NCBI RefSeq assembly: GCF_013410115.1
Contig: NZ_JACCCV010000002.1
Span: 1,488,001 to 1,552,000, forward strand
Source: Tunturiibacter gelidiferens
Lineage (GTDB): Bacteria > Acidobacteriota > Terriglobia > Terriglobales > Acidobacteriaceae
DNA length: 64,000 nt
Reading direction: 5' to 3'
In this document: one piece after another, positions 18,144 to 28,068 of the stretch
Layout: each line of letters opens with the position of its first letter
Numbering within the stretch: the first letter of the stretch is position 1
Program-made: the position numbers and the translations under genes
Notes under the pieces: generated by a model
The model's database searches: none
What the model saw: the letters and a program-made list of their open reading frames with translations, nothing else
Told to the model about the DNA's origin: nothing

Positions 18144-18400
18144 CTGGTGATCAAACGGTTTCGGATGTGAGGTTTTTGAACGTACCTCTTATTCTGGTTC
18201 TGGCGAAAACTCGGCCCTTATAGAGAATATTTCACAGAAATGACTTTTTGATCAAAGATTAGTCAATATTTTGATCGAATTATCTCACTGTTCAGTTTAG
18301 TCTACGTCAATAGAGTAAGTGTTACGAAGGGCAGGAAACCTGTCTGAGTGACTTTCCTCTTTGAGATTCAGTGTTCACACTCAGTATCTAGGGAGCATCA
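18144..18400. promoter_or_regulatory. Divergent promoter region between GH125 and GH92
   Basis: 257 bp, clearly more AT-rich than the flanking genes. It contains a repeated TTTTGATC (near 18246 and 18270) flanking AGTCAATA, which could be half-sites of an operator, and a small CAGG-AAA-CCTG hairpin near 18332. No single promoter could be assigned with confidence. Confidence 0.45.
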
Positions 18401-20749
18401 GTGATTTCCAGAAGAACATTCCTCGGCGGCGTCTCGGCTGTCTGTGCGGTGGGCGCGACTAAGACGAGCGCGTTCGGCAAAGTAATCCACGGATCTTCGA
18501 AGACTGATACTACCTTCGATGCGGCATCGCTGGTTGATATCAGGATTGGAACCGGCGGCCACGGGCATACGTTCCCTGGAGCAACGGTGCCTTTCGGTGC
18601 GGTCCAACTCAGTCCCGATACCTTCAATGATCAATGGGACTGGTGCTCGGGCTATCACATCTCCGACACGTCGATCATGGGCTTCAGCCATACTCACCTG
18701 AGCGGCACGGGCTGTGGCGATCTGCTCGACTTTCTTGTGATGCCCGGGACCGGCGAGTCGAAGATTGTTCCCGGTCCACGCAGTAATCCAGATGCAGGCT
18801 ATCGCTCGCGATTTGACCACGCGGACGAACATGCCGAACCGGGTTACTACTCTGTTCTTCTGAAGGACTATGGAGTTCGCGCCGAACTGACGGCCACAGA
18901 GCGTACCGGACTGCATCGATACACCTTCCCTACTGGCGAGGGTGCTCCGAAGTCGGGCCATATCATCGTCGATCTTGAGCATAGCTACGCATACAACGGG
19001 CAGTCGGCCGTGGTCACGGCTTCGCTCCAACGTACCGCGCCTGACACGCTGGCGGGTGGGCGCACCACCAAGGCTTGGGGCGACGGACGGCAGATCTACT
19101 TCACGATGAAGTTCTCTCAGCAGCCGACTCGGGTTGTCTTCTATCAAGAGGGAGCTGAGGTTCCGGCCGGGACGCAGCCGCTGACAGGCAAGTCCTTGAA
19201 GTGCGTTCTGTTCTTTGACACGGCGAAGGATCCGGTGATTTTGGTGAAGACCGGGATATCGGGCGTCAGTGCGGAGTCTGCGGCGAACAACCTGAAGGTT
19301 GAGCTTCCGGGATGGGACTTTGAAAAGGTCCGTCGCAGCGCGCGGGAGAGGTGGAATCAGCAGCTCTCGCGGATCAAGATCAAGACTGAGAATGAGACCC
19401 ATCGGCGGATTTTTTATGCTGCGCTGTACCACGCCTGCGTTGGACCTTCGCTCTTCGACGATGTCGATGGCCGCTACCGCGGGATGGATAAGCAGATTCA
19501 CCAGCTTCGTGATGGGCAGCGAAACTATACTGCATTTTCATTGTGGGATACCTATCGCGCGGCTCATCCTCTTTACACGCTGATGTCGGCGGATCGCGTG
19601 CCTGACTTTGCGAATGCGCTGATCCGAATGGCCGAGGAGAGTCCTGCGGGAATGCCGGTGTGGCCGCTGCAGGGCTGCGAGACCGGGACGATGACCGGCT
19701 ATCACTCTGCTGCTGTGATCGCGGAGGCATGCAACAAGGGCATTGCGGGTGTGGACTACGAACGCGCCTACAAAGTGATGATGAAACGCGCGATGGTGGA
19801 TGATTATCGCGGACTTGGGTATTACCGATCAAAGGGTTATATCCCTTGCGACCTCGAGGAAGAATCTGTCAGCAAGACCTTCGAATATTGCTATGACGAC
19901 TGGTCGATTGCACACGTCGCGAAGAAGCTTGGTCACTCGGACGATGCAACGATGCTGGTTGAGCGTTCGCGCAACTATCGCAACTACTACGACCGCTCGA
20001 TGAACTTCGCGCGGCCCAAGCTGGCCAACGGTGAGTGGGCTGCGCCGTTTGATCCAATTGAGATGGGCACCTCCAAAAAGTGGCGCGACTTTACCGAGTC
20101 GAACTCCTGGCAGACTACGTTTGGGATTCAGCACGATGCCGCGGGATTGATTGAGATTCTTGGCGGACAGAAGCAGTTTCTCGAAAAGCTCGATGAGTTG
20201 TTCGATCAACCTTCGACTCTGCCTGCCGACGCTCCGCCAGATATCGCCGGGCTGGTGGGTCAATACGCGCATGGCAACGAACCGTCGCATCACATCGCCT
20301 ATCTTTATGCCTACGCCGGCCAACCGCACAAGACACAAGCGCGCGTGCGCATGCTGATGGAGAAAATGTATGCCGCGCTTCCGGATGGCTTGCAGGGTAA
20401 CGAAGACGTGGGCCAGATGTCGTCGTGGTACATCCTGAGTTCGTTGGGTTTTTATTCTGTTGATCCGGTCAGCGGCAACTACATCTTTGGCACACCCCTG
20501 TTCGATCAGGTCAGCGTGCAACTCGGCAACGGCAAGCAGCTTGAGATTATTGCGCACCGTCACTCGGCGGGCGATCAGTATATTCAGTCGATCAGCTTCA
20601 ATGGAAAGCCGTACACGAAGTCCTGGTTCAATCATCGGGATATTGTGAATGGTGCCCGCATCGTCTTCGAGATGGGGGACAAACCGAACTTTGAGTTTGG
20701 GTCTCAACCCGCGGATGTGCCGCCTTCGTTGACTCTTGAGAGCGCCTAA
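18401..20749 (+). CDS. GH92 alpha-1,2-mannosidase (Tat-exported)
   Basis: 782 residues from GTG 18401, opening with a twin-arginine signal ISRRTFLGGVSAVCAVGA. The N-terminal beta-sandwich has GTGGHGHTFPGATVPFG and QLSPDTF. The (alpha/alpha)6 catalytic domain includes SLWDTYRAAHPLYTL, GYHSAAVIAEA, GNEPSHHIAYLY and GNEDVGQMSSWYILSSLGFY. The last two are the strongly conserved GH92 acid/base and calcium-binding segments. Members are calcium-dependent exo-alpha-mannosidases acting on alpha-1,2/1,3/1,4/1,6-mannose. It is followed 45 bp later by a GH18 gene, probably cotranscribed, and is divergent from GH125. Confidence 0.95.
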   Translation: MISRRTFLGGVSAVCAVGATKTSAFGKVIHGSSKTDTTFDAASLVDIRIGTGGHGHTFPGATVPFGAVQLSPDTFNDQWDWCSGYHISDTSIMGFSHTHLSGTGCGDLLDFLVMPGTGESKIVPGPRSNPDAGYRSRFDHADEHAEPGYYSVLLKDYGVRAELTATERTGLHRYTFPTGEGAPKSGHIIVDLEHSYAYNGQSAVVTASLQRTAPDTLAGGRTTKAWGDGRQIYFTMKFSQQPTRVVFYQEGAEVPAGTQPLTGKSLKCVLFFDTAKDPVILVKTGISGVSAESAANNLKVELPGWDFEKVRRSARERWNQQLSRIKIKTENETHRRIFYAALYHACVGPSLFDDVDGRYRGMDKQIHQLRDGQRNYTAFSLWDTYRAAHPLYTLMSADRVPDFANALIRMAEESPAGMPVWPLQGCETGTMTGYHSAAVIAEACNKGIAGVDYERAYKVMMKRAMVDDYRGLGYYRSKGYIPCDLEEESVSKTFEYCYDDWSIAHVAKKLGHSDDATMLVERSRNYRNYYDRSMNFARPKLANGEWAAPFDPIEMGTSKKWRDFTESNSWQTTFGIQHDAAGLIEILGGQKQFLEKLDELFDQPSTLPADAPPDIAGLVGQYAHGNEPSHHIAYLYAYAGQPHKTQARVRMLMEKMYAALPDGLQGNEDVGQMSSWYILSSLGFYSVDPVSGNYIFGTPLFDQVSVQLGNGKQLEIIAHRHSAGDQYIQSISFNGKPYTKSWFNHRDIVNGARIVFEMGDKPNFEFGSQPADVPPSLTLESA

Positions 20750-20794
20750 ACGCCCAAACTTATGATCTTGTTCCAGCTCATGTGAAAGGTCTTC

Positions 20795-21829
20795 ATGACG
20801 AAGCTTCTGCTCTGCCTTCTATTAGTTGTGCCAACGGTCTTCGCGCAGACGAAGACACTGTTCTATATGACCGATCATCCGGATTCGGTTCGCGACTTTA
20901 TGGAGCACCAGACCAAGATCGATATCATCGTTCCAACCTGGTATGGTGTGGATTCGAACGGAATGGTGTACGGTGAGCCGGATCCGAGCGTGATGCGCGT
21001 CGTAAAGCAGCGGCACATCTCACTGTTTCCTATCATCGCTATCTTTGATAAGGCCGGCGTTCATTCATTGCTTACCAGCGATCAGGCGCAGACGGCGTTG
21101 ATTGCTTCGCTGATCTCTGAGTGCAAGCAGAATGGATACGATGGCTTTCAGCTCGACTTCGAGAATATCTCGTGGACCGATCGAGATGCTCTCTCGACTA
21201 CGGTGAAGCGCATCGCCGATGCCATGCACCGAGAACATCTACAGTTGCAGATCGCGGTTGTTCCTAATGCGCCGGGACACCCGGGCCACAGCGCCTTCAG
21301 CAAGTGGATCTTCGCGGACTGGCGTGGTGTCTTCGATCTGAAGGCGCTTAGTGAGTCGGTGGATCTGATCTGCCTGATGACCTACGACCAGCACACGCGA
21401 TGGACTACGCCTGGGCCGGTCGGGGGATGGGTGTGGATGAATGAGAATCTGGATTATGCACTGAAGGTCGTGCCCAGGGAGAAGCTATCGCTCGGTATTG
21501 CGCTCTACGGATATCACTGGTACGCCGGCGATCCAGGCCTGAACGAAAAAGAACAGAAGCCAAACATCACGGCGGATTACATCAGCGCTATTGATTCCCA
21601 GACCCTTCGTGATACTTACGACGGTCACGAGGAGTGGGACCCACAGGACCATAGTGCTTATTTTTTCTTTTATCGCGATCAGATGCGGGAGTGGATCTTC
21701 TACACCGAGAAACGTGGATTTGCTGACCGCTACAACCTAGCCAAGGAACGACATCTGCAGGGAATTTGTGCCTGGGTTCTCGGTCAGGAAGACAACGCTA
21801 TTTGGAGCGTTCTGCCGGAGCGGCAATAG
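20795..21829 (+). CDS. GH18 family glycoside hydrolase (chitobiase/ENGase-like)
   Basis: 344 residues with signal peptide MTKLLLCLLLVVPTVFAQ. The TIM-barrel active-site strand reads DGFQLDFE (116-123), which puts the catalytic acid at Glu123; the middle Asp of the usual DxxDxDxE is Gln. LICLMTYDQH and LSLGIALYGYHWY are the later barrel strands, and GICAWVLGQED closes the barrel. The family hydrolyses beta-1,4-GlcNAc links through the substrate acetamido group. Beside GH92 and GH125 mannosidases, an endo-beta-N-acetylglucosaminidase or di-N-acetylchitobiase role on N-glycan cores is plausible. A spore-type peptidoglycan hydrolase is the alternative reading. Confidence 0.85.
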   Translation: MTKLLLCLLLVVPTVFAQTKTLFYMTDHPDSVRDFMEHQTKIDIIVPTWYGVDSNGMVYGEPDPSVMRVVKQRHISLFPIIAIFDKAGVHSLLTSDQAQTALIASLISECKQNGYDGFQLDFENISWTDRDALSTTVKRIADAMHREHLQLQIAVVPNAPGHPGHSAFSKWIFADWRGVFDLKALSESVDLICLMTYDQHTRWTTPGPVGGWVWMNENLDYALKVVPREKLSLGIALYGYHWYAGDPGLNEKEQKPNITADYISAIDSQTLRDTYDGHEEWDPQDHSAYFFFYRDQMREWIFYTEKRGFADRYNLAKERHLQGICAWVLGQEDNAIWSVLPERQ

Positions 21830-21966
21830 TTGAACTTAGGGTTCGGTTGCTGTAAGTGTTTCGACAGCGCTATAGCACGCCAGCAATACTCTCGGCTTTT
21901 CGGGCGCAGAGGGCTCTATGCGCCGGAAGAAGATCGAGGGCTTTAATTTGCTTCTCAGCTCCTGTT

Positions 21967-23406
21967 CTAGTTAACGGGAAGCTGAGCGGAGTTCCAACCG
22001 CCTCCAAGCGCCATCTGCAACTGAGTGCTTGCGACAATTCTCCGGGAGACTAGAGAGGCAGCAGCTCTTTCATCTGTCAATTCGATCGTCTGATTCGTCA
22101 GCACTTCCAGGTAGGGAGCGAGACCACGCTTGTAGCGAAGCGTGGAGAGTTCCGTGCTCTTTTTTGCTGCGTCTACGGCTCTGGCCTGGACCGATGCCTC
22201 TTGTTCCAACACTCGTAGCGCGGAGAGCTGGTCTTCTACATCGCGAAAGGCAGATAGCACCTGCTCGCGATAGAGAGCGGTGGCCTGCTCGCGTTGCGCA
22301 ATTGCAAGGTCCATTTGAGCTCTTCTGCGACCAGCATCGAATAGAATCTCGTTGGCGGAGGGGCCAGCGTTCCATTGCGTGCTGTCTGAGTTAAAGAGCT
22401 TGCTGATTGTGGAGCTCTGCACGCCGCCGCCTGCACCAAGAAAGATGGTGGGATAATAAGCGGACTTCGCAACGCCGATCAGAGCATTCGCCGAGGCGAC
22501 CCGACGTTCTGCGGCTGCAATGTCCGGGCGCCGCTGCAGCAGCTCCGATGGAACGCCGGTGGGGATAGCGGGCGGATCTCCAATGATCGGACGCTCGGCG
22601 ATGTGAAAACCTGTTGCGGGTTCCCCTATCAGAACAGCGATTGCGTGTTCGAACTGTTCGCGCTGCACTCCAATATCGATGAGCTGAGCCCGAGTCTCTT
22701 CCAACTGCGCCTTCGCCTGCTGGACATCACTATCCGAACTTAGTCCACCCTTCAGGCGGTCTTCCGTAAGCTGAAGTGCCTCGGTATAGGCATCGATCGT
22801 CGATCGCAGAAGTTGTAGCTGAAGGTCAAGTCCTCGGATCTGAAAGAAAGTGACAGCGAGTAGTCCCTGGAGGCTGAGCTGAGTGTTGGCGAGATCCGCA
22901 GATGTGGCCTGTGCATTGGCTGCGCTCGACTCAATCTGTCTGCGAATACCGCCCCATAGATCCGGCTCCCACGAGATGCTCAGCGGAATGAGAAAGTCCC
23001 AGTAGGTTGCGGCCGTGTTCACCGGTCTCAAAGGAGCGTTGTTTGAGATGCGATTGCGGGATGCGCCGGCGCCTACCGATACGGTGGGGTAGAGCGAGGA
23101 ACGATTTTCGCGAACAAGATCATGGGCCTGATCGTAGGCCTGGAGAGCGGCGGCAATGTTCTGGTTAGCGGTCGCACAACGCTGCTCCAGACTGTTTAGC
23201 TCATTGTCCTGATAGACGGCCCACCACATTCCTCGATCTGTGCCATCGGCTGGCTTGGCCGAGGACCAGTCGCCGTTGTGGCCGTCGTCGGTGTACGCGG
23301 GGGGAGCCGGCATGGATGGAACCTTGTAGTTCGGTCCAACTTTGCATCCGCCCAGCGCCAAGGCGCCAAGCAGCGCTCCTGCAAGCGATAAGCTGCGGAC
23401 TTTCAT
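21967..23406 (-). CDS. RND efflux outer membrane factor (NodT/OprM-like lipoprotein)
   Basis: 479 residues. The N-terminus MKVRSLSLAGALLGALALGGCKVGPNYK has a lipobox ending at the Cys and the KVGPNYK motif of the NodT family. Two OEP repeats follow, with QRRPDIAAAERRVASANALIGVAKSAYYPTI as the family hallmark. It forms the trimeric outer membrane channel of the pump encoded upstream. It overlaps the adaptor gene by ATGA (23403-23406) and ends the tetR-permease-adaptor-channel series. Confidence 0.93.
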   Translation of the reverse strand: MKVRSLSLAGALLGALALGGCKVGPNYKVPSMPAPPAYTDDGHNGDWSSAKPADGTDRGMWWAVYQDNELNSLEQRCATANQNIAAALQAYDQAHDLVRENRSSLYPTVSVGAGASRNRISNNAPLRPVNTAATYWDFLIPLSISWEPDLWGGIRRQIESSAANAQATSADLANTQLSLQGLLAVTFFQIRGLDLQLQLLRSTIDAYTEALQLTEDRLKGGLSSDSDVQQAKAQLEETRAQLIDIGVQREQFEHAIAVLIGEPATGFHIAERPIIGDPPAIPTGVPSELLQRRPDIAAAERRVASANALIGVAKSAYYPTIFLGAGGGVQSSTISKLFNSDSTQWNAGPSANEILFDAGRRRAQMDLAIAQREQATALYREQVLSAFRDVEDQLSALRVLEQEASVQARAVDAAKKSTELSTLRYKRGLAPYLEVLTNQTIELTDERAAASLVSRRIVASTQLQMALGGGWNSAQLPVN

Positions 23407-24701
23407 CGCTTCCCCTCCGCCGCCTGACTCTGATTGTTGCTGTTATTGACGACTCGAACTTCTTCTCCGTCGATGAGCGAATCGGGCGGGTTGCCGATGA
23501 TGGATTCGCCGGGCTTGAGGCCAGCTAAAATTTCGACAGTCGTTCCGTAGTCACGACCTGGCGTTACGCGCGCCATGTGAACGTGATGATTTGCATCCAC
23601 GGTCGCAACACGCAATCCGTCCGGTTCCAGAATCATCGCACTTACCGGGACTATAAGAGCGGGTGCGTCGCTCGACACACTTAGATGCACCTCTGTGTAG
23701 CTGCCCGGAAGGAGCTCACCCGAGCGATTGTCCACATCCACCTCAGCCAAAAGGGTTCGCGTTGCAGGATCAACGGCGTCGGACGAACGCACCAGCTTGC
23801 CTTGAAAGGTGCGACCAGGGTATTGCGGGAGAGTCAACTTCGCGATCGTTCCATTCTTTGCGTCAGGCGAATAAATCTGCGGGACATTGATAAACACACG
23901 GAGGGTGCGGACGGCGGATATGTCGAAGATCTCTTTATTTCCCGAAACTGTCCCAGCTCCCGCCGTCGTGGTGCTGCCGGTAGCTGAGATGAGCTGCCCT
24001 GTATCGATGTTGCGAGCGGTGATCACACCATCGAAGGGCGCCACGATACGTTCGAAAGATACGAGCTCCTCCAATCGCTGCACGTTTGCTTCTGAGGAAG
24101 CTACCTGCGTGTTCCTCGCCTCCAATGCCTGGACGGCGTTGTCTGTGTCCTGCTGAGAGACTGCGTTGCGACCGATCAAGTCGTTGTAACGATCCGCCGT
24201 TACCTTCGCGATGCCAGCGTTGCTCTTTGCTGTAGCGAGATCTGCCTTCGCGGAGGCGAGTTCTTGATCGAGCTCAGGAGTTTCAATCACGGCAAGTAAC
24301 TCGCCTTTGCGCACAGGCGTTCCAATGTCGTGATACCAGGCCTTTACATAGCCGGTTGTTCGCGCGTAGATCGGCGCCAGTGTAAAGGCCTGAATGTTGC
24401 CTGGAAGCACGATCTCGCGGGCATTTTGCTGCATCACCGGTTGCTCCAACGTCACGGGAGGGGCAGAAGTATTGTCGGTGTACTTCGTCAATTCGGCGCT
24501 TGCATGTTTGCGCGTGATGATGCCAAAGACTGCCACGACCACCGCTACCACCAGCGCAATCACGACAATGGATAGCAAGGATCCGCGCGAAACCTTCGGC
24601 GGCTCGTGGCTTGTCTGCTGAGAGTCGCGCCGGGCCGGTTGTTCTTCACCTACGCCTCGGTCTCGATTTACTTCTGATGTCCTCTGCTCTTCGGGGTTCA
24701 T
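23403..24701 (-). CDS. RND efflux periplasmic adaptor (membrane fusion protein)
   Basis: 432 residues from ATG 24701, chosen because GGAGAG lies six bases before it; the open frame reaches 24740. A long polar N-terminus is followed by one membrane anchor (GSLLSIVVIALVVAVVVAVFGI). Then come a lipoyl half-motif (YVKAWYHDIGTPVRKGELLAVIETPELDQ), a coiled-coil hairpin, the second lipoyl half (FERIVAPFDGVITARNIDTGQLI), and beta-barrel and membrane-proximal domains. It links the inner membrane pump to the outer membrane channel. It lies 64 bp after the permease gene and overlaps the channel gene. Confidence 0.93.
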   Translation of the reverse strand: MNPEEQRTSEVNRDRGVGEEQPARRDSQQTSHEPPKVSRGSLLSIVVIALVVAVVVAVFGIITRKHASAELTKYTDNTSAPPVTLEQPVMQQNAREIVLPGNIQAFTLAPIYARTTGYVKAWYHDIGTPVRKGELLAVIETPELDQELASAKADLATAKSNAGIAKVTADRYNDLIGRNAVSQQDTDNAVQALEARNTQVASSEANVQRLEELVSFERIVAPFDGVITARNIDTGQLISATGSTTTAGAGTVSGNKEIFDISAVRTLRVFINVPQIYSPDAKNGTIAKLTLPQYPGRTFQGKLVRSSDAVDPATRTLLAEVDVDNRSGELLPGSYTEVHLSVSSDAPALIVPVSAMILEPDGLRVATVDANHHVHMARVTPGRDYGTTVEILAGLKPGESIIGNPPDSLIDGEEVRVVNNSNNQSQAAEGKR

Positions 24702-24765
24702 TGCCATCTCTCCAAATGCGCTGCGGGCGCGACGTTCCATAGGTTAAATGATCCTAAAATACTCA

Positions 24766-27700
24766 TTACTCTTCCTCCGCTTCTTGTGGTACGGGAGGGG
24801 GATCATTTCGATGCATAAACGAAAAGAAGACCGGAACGAAGGTTAGCGTTCCAAAGGTGGCTAGTAAGAGTCCACCAATGACTGCGCGGCCTAGCGGCGC
24901 GTTCTGTTCGCCACCGTCGCCCAGTCCGAGGGCCATTGGAACCATACCGATGATCATTGCAAGGGCCGTCATAATGACTGGGCGGAACCGCGTGAAACCG
25001 GCTGAGAGGGCGGCGTCCAGAGCGCTCATGCCCAGGTCCATCTGCTCCTTCGCGAAGCTGACTACGAGAATCGAGTTCGCCGTCGCCACACCCACGCACA
25101 TGATGGCGCCAGTCAATGCAGGGACGCTGATGTGCGTGCCGGTTAGAAACAGTAGCCACACGATTCCGGCTAGAGCTCCGGGTAACGCAGCAATGATGAT
25201 GAATGGGTCGAGCCAGCTCTGGAAGTTCACCACGATCAGCGCGTAGACCAGCACGATCGAAAACAAGAGTCCATAGACCAACCCCGTGAAAGAGGTGTGC
25301 ATCGTCTGAATCTGCCCACGGACATAGATCTCGGTACCACGAGGTAGCTTGCTTTTGCTGTCTTTGACCATCTGTTCAATTCTGGTCGAAACGCTTGCGA
25401 GATCTGTCCCTTCAACCGAACCATAGATATCGATTACGGGACGGGCGTTGTAGTGGCTTACCGTTCCTTGTTCGGCCCCTCTTCGAATCGAGGCTAGATT
25501 TCCAAGAATTTGAGGCTGCTGCGTCGATCCATTTGTCGCAATCGGAAAGTTTTCAAGCTGCTGAAGACTTTGAACGTTGTACTGCGGGGTCTGCACTGCG
25601 ATGTTGTAACTGACGTGATTTTGCGGATTGAGATAGAACGTCGGATTAGTCTGGAAGCTGCCGCTAAGGCTGGTGAGCACACTGACTGCCACGTCACGCT
25701 GGCTGTAACCCACCTGTTGCGCGCGAGTGCGGTCGACGTCGATCGTCCATATTGGAAGGTTGAACGGCTGTTGAATTCGCAGGTCCGTCGTCCCAGGGAT
25801 GTGACTGATCTGCTGCATCATCTGTTCGGCCACTACGCGATTTTGCGCGACTTGCTGTCCAACAACCTGAATGTCAACTTGTGCCGGCAGACCGAAGTTT
25901 AGAATTTGGCTGACCATGTCCGTCGGCAGATAGTAGAACTCAGTACCTGGAAACTGCTGGGTAAGCTTGTCGCGCAGTTCATGTGTGTACTCGGCTGTTG
26001 GGTGATGCTTCTCGTCGAGCGAGACAAGAATGTCTGCATCTGCCGTACCGACGGGAGCGGAGTTTGAGTAAGAGAGATTCAGGCCGGAGTACGGGATACC
26101 GATGTTGTCGATAACAGAGGCCAACTCTTTGGCAGGGATCTCCTTGCGGATTACATCTTCGATCTGGTCGCACAGTCTCGCTGTGTCTTCGATTCGCGTT
26201 CCGGTGTGTGCACGAACATGTAACTTGAACTGTCCTCCATCCACCGAGGGGAAAAAGTCCTGTCCCAGCCATGGATACAGAAGCACCAGAGAGGCCACCC
26301 AGAAAGCTCCGATCGACAGAAGGAATATGACTCGATATTCCAGGCAGAAGCTCAACAGACCGTGGTACCAATTGCGCAGTTTTTCGAAGTACTTCTCAAA
26401 GGTGAGTTGGAAGCGAACCAACGGATTGCGGCTGACATGCGTTGATTGTCCCTCTTGATGCGGCTTCAAAAGGTACTTTGCCATCGTCGGGACAATAGTT
26501 CGCGACAGGAAGTACGACGCGAGCATTGCAAAGACAACCGCCTCGGCCAGAGGGACGAAGAGGTATCGCGCGACCCCTCCGAGTAAAAACATGGGGACGA
26601 AGACGATGCAGATTGAAATTGTCGAGACAAAAGCTGGGACTGCAATCTGAGCGGCACCGTCGAGAATTGCCTGTTCGACTTCCTTGCCCTCCTCAAGATT
26701 TCGATTGATATTTTCGATCTCGACGGTTGCGTCGTCTACAAGAATACCGACCGCCAACGCTAACCCGCCGAGCGTCATGATATTGATCGTTTCGCCGAGC
26801 GCGGCCAACATCAACAGAGAACAGATGACCGACAAGGGGATGGAGACCGCGATAATAATGGTGGAACGCCAACTGCCGAGAAACAGCAAGATCATCGCGG
26901 CTGTAAGACATGCAGCGATGATCGCTTCGCGAACCACCCCGCTAATTGCTCCTCGAACGAAGACCGATTGATCGGCAATGGGCTGCATTTTCAGCGCTGG
27001 AGGCAACTGGGCTGCGATGAGGGGGATTTGGGCTCGCACGTCCGAGATAATTTGCAAGGTCGAAGCGTTGCCCGTCTTTTGAATTGTCATCAACGAAGCG
27101 CGCTGCCCATCTACACGAACGATGTTCGTCTGCGGAGGAAATCCGTCACGGACATTTCCTATGTCACGGATGTAGATAGTCGCGCCGTTTACCGTCTTTA
27201 TGGGCAGATTATTCAGCGCTGCAATCGAACTTGGTGCGCTGTTGGTTTCCACCTGATAGTCGACGTGCCCCATCTTCATGTCGCCGGCCGGCAGAATAAT
27301 ATTCTGGGTAGATACGGTGTTGACGATATCGGAAGCGGAAAGCCCATAGGCTTGCAGTTTTTGCGTGTCGACGTCCACCTGTATCTGGCGTTGCTTGCCT
27401 CCATAGGGAAATGGCGTCGAAGCACCCTGAACGGTGGCCAGCTGCGTGCGGATGAAGTTAGCGCCGAAATCATAGAGCTGCTGTTCGCTAAGACCAGGTC
27501 CTGACACGCCAAGCTGCAAAACGGGAACACTTGACGCACTGTATTGGATTACCAACGGAGGCGTCGTACCCTGCGGATACTGGCGAAGCGCCGTCTGCGA
27601 GACTGCGGTGACCTGTGCCACCGCCTGAGAGATGTTTACCGATGGTTGGAAGAAGATTTTTACTACAGAGACACCGTTCAACGTCTGCGATTCAGTGTGA

Positions 27701-27936
27701 TCGATGTCGTTTACCACGGTAGTAAGGTTTCGCTCGAATGGCAGCACAATTCGATCGCTCAGTTGCTCAGGCGACAGTCCCGCATAATTCCATACGACGG
27801 ATACGACCGGGATATCAATGTTCGGAAAGATATCGACCGGCGTCCGCAGCATGACTACGGGCCCGATGATAAACAAGAGCAGCGACAGAACAACAAAGGT
27901 GTAAGGTCTCCTAAGCGCGAGACGAACGATCCACAT
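24766..27936 (-). CDS. RND efflux permease (HAE1-like) lacking the TM10 lysine
   Basis: 1056 residues from ATG 27936, which has AAGGAGC five to six bases upstream (the TTG before it is not needed). Twelve membrane helices and two large periplasmic loops are evident. The start, FPNIDIPVVSVVWNYAGLSPEQ, is typical of the family. TM4 keeps the proton-relay pair in LAVGILVDDATVEIEN. TM10 reads CVGVATANSILVVSFAKEQ, where AcrB has Lys940 in GLSAKNAIL, so the relay lysine is replaced by Ala. It pumps an unknown compound by proton antiport, probably repressed by the TetR protein encoded just upstream. Confidence 0.94.
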   Translation of the reverse strand: MWIVRLALRRPYTFVVLSLLLFIIGPVVMLRTPVDIFPNIDIPVVSVVWNYAGLSPEQLSDRIVLPFERNLTTVVNDIDHTESQTLNGVSVVKIFFQPSVNISQAVAQVTAVSQTALRQYPQGTTPPLVIQYSASSVPVLQLGVSGPGLSEQQLYDFGANFIRTQLATVQGASTPFPYGGKQRQIQVDVDTQKLQAYGLSASDIVNTVSTQNIILPAGDMKMGHVDYQVETNSAPSSIAALNNLPIKTVNGATIYIRDIGNVRDGFPPQTNIVRVDGQRASLMTIQKTGNASTLQIISDVRAQIPLIAAQLPPALKMQPIADQSVFVRGAISGVVREAIIAACLTAAMILLFLGSWRSTIIIAVSIPLSVICSLLMLAALGETINIMTLGGLALAVGILVDDATVEIENINRNLEEGKEVEQAILDGAAQIAVPAFVSTISICIVFVPMFLLGGVARYLFVPLAEAVVFAMLASYFLSRTIVPTMAKYLLKPHQEGQSTHVSRNPLVRFQLTFEKYFEKLRNWYHGLLSFCLEYRVIFLLSIGAFWVASLVLLYPWLGQDFFPSVDGGQFKLHVRAHTGTRIEDTARLCDQIEDVIRKEIPAKELASVIDNIGIPYSGLNLSYSNSAPVGTADADILVSLDEKHHPTAEYTHELRDKLTQQFPGTEFYYLPTDMVSQILNFGLPAQVDIQVVGQQVAQNRVVAEQMMQQISHIPGTTDLRIQQPFNLPIWTIDVDRTRAQQVGYSQRDVAVSVLTSLSGSFQTNPTFYLNPQNHVSYNIAVQTPQYNVQSLQQLENFPIATNGSTQQPQILGNLASIRRGAEQGTVSHYNARPVIDIYGSVEGTDLASVSTRIEQMVKDSKSKLPRGTEIYVRGQIQTMHTSFTGLVYGLLFSIVLVYALIVVNFQSWLDPFIIIAALPGALAGIVWLLFLTGTHISVPALTGAIMCVGVATANSILVVSFAKEQMDLGMSALDAALSAGFTRFRPVIMTALAMIIGMVPMALGLGDGGEQNAPLGRAVIGGLLLATFGTLTFVPVFFSFMHRNDPPPVPQEAEEE

Positions 27937-28068
27937 CAAAGCTCCTTGGGACGATACTTTCTTATTTCGCCGGAGGCTCCATAAGAGATGTCAGTGTAGA
28001 AACAGCTTCGTTTGAATCATGTAAAACCAAGCGTTTAGAAATAAGATGCCGCGGCGGCAGAACAAGAC

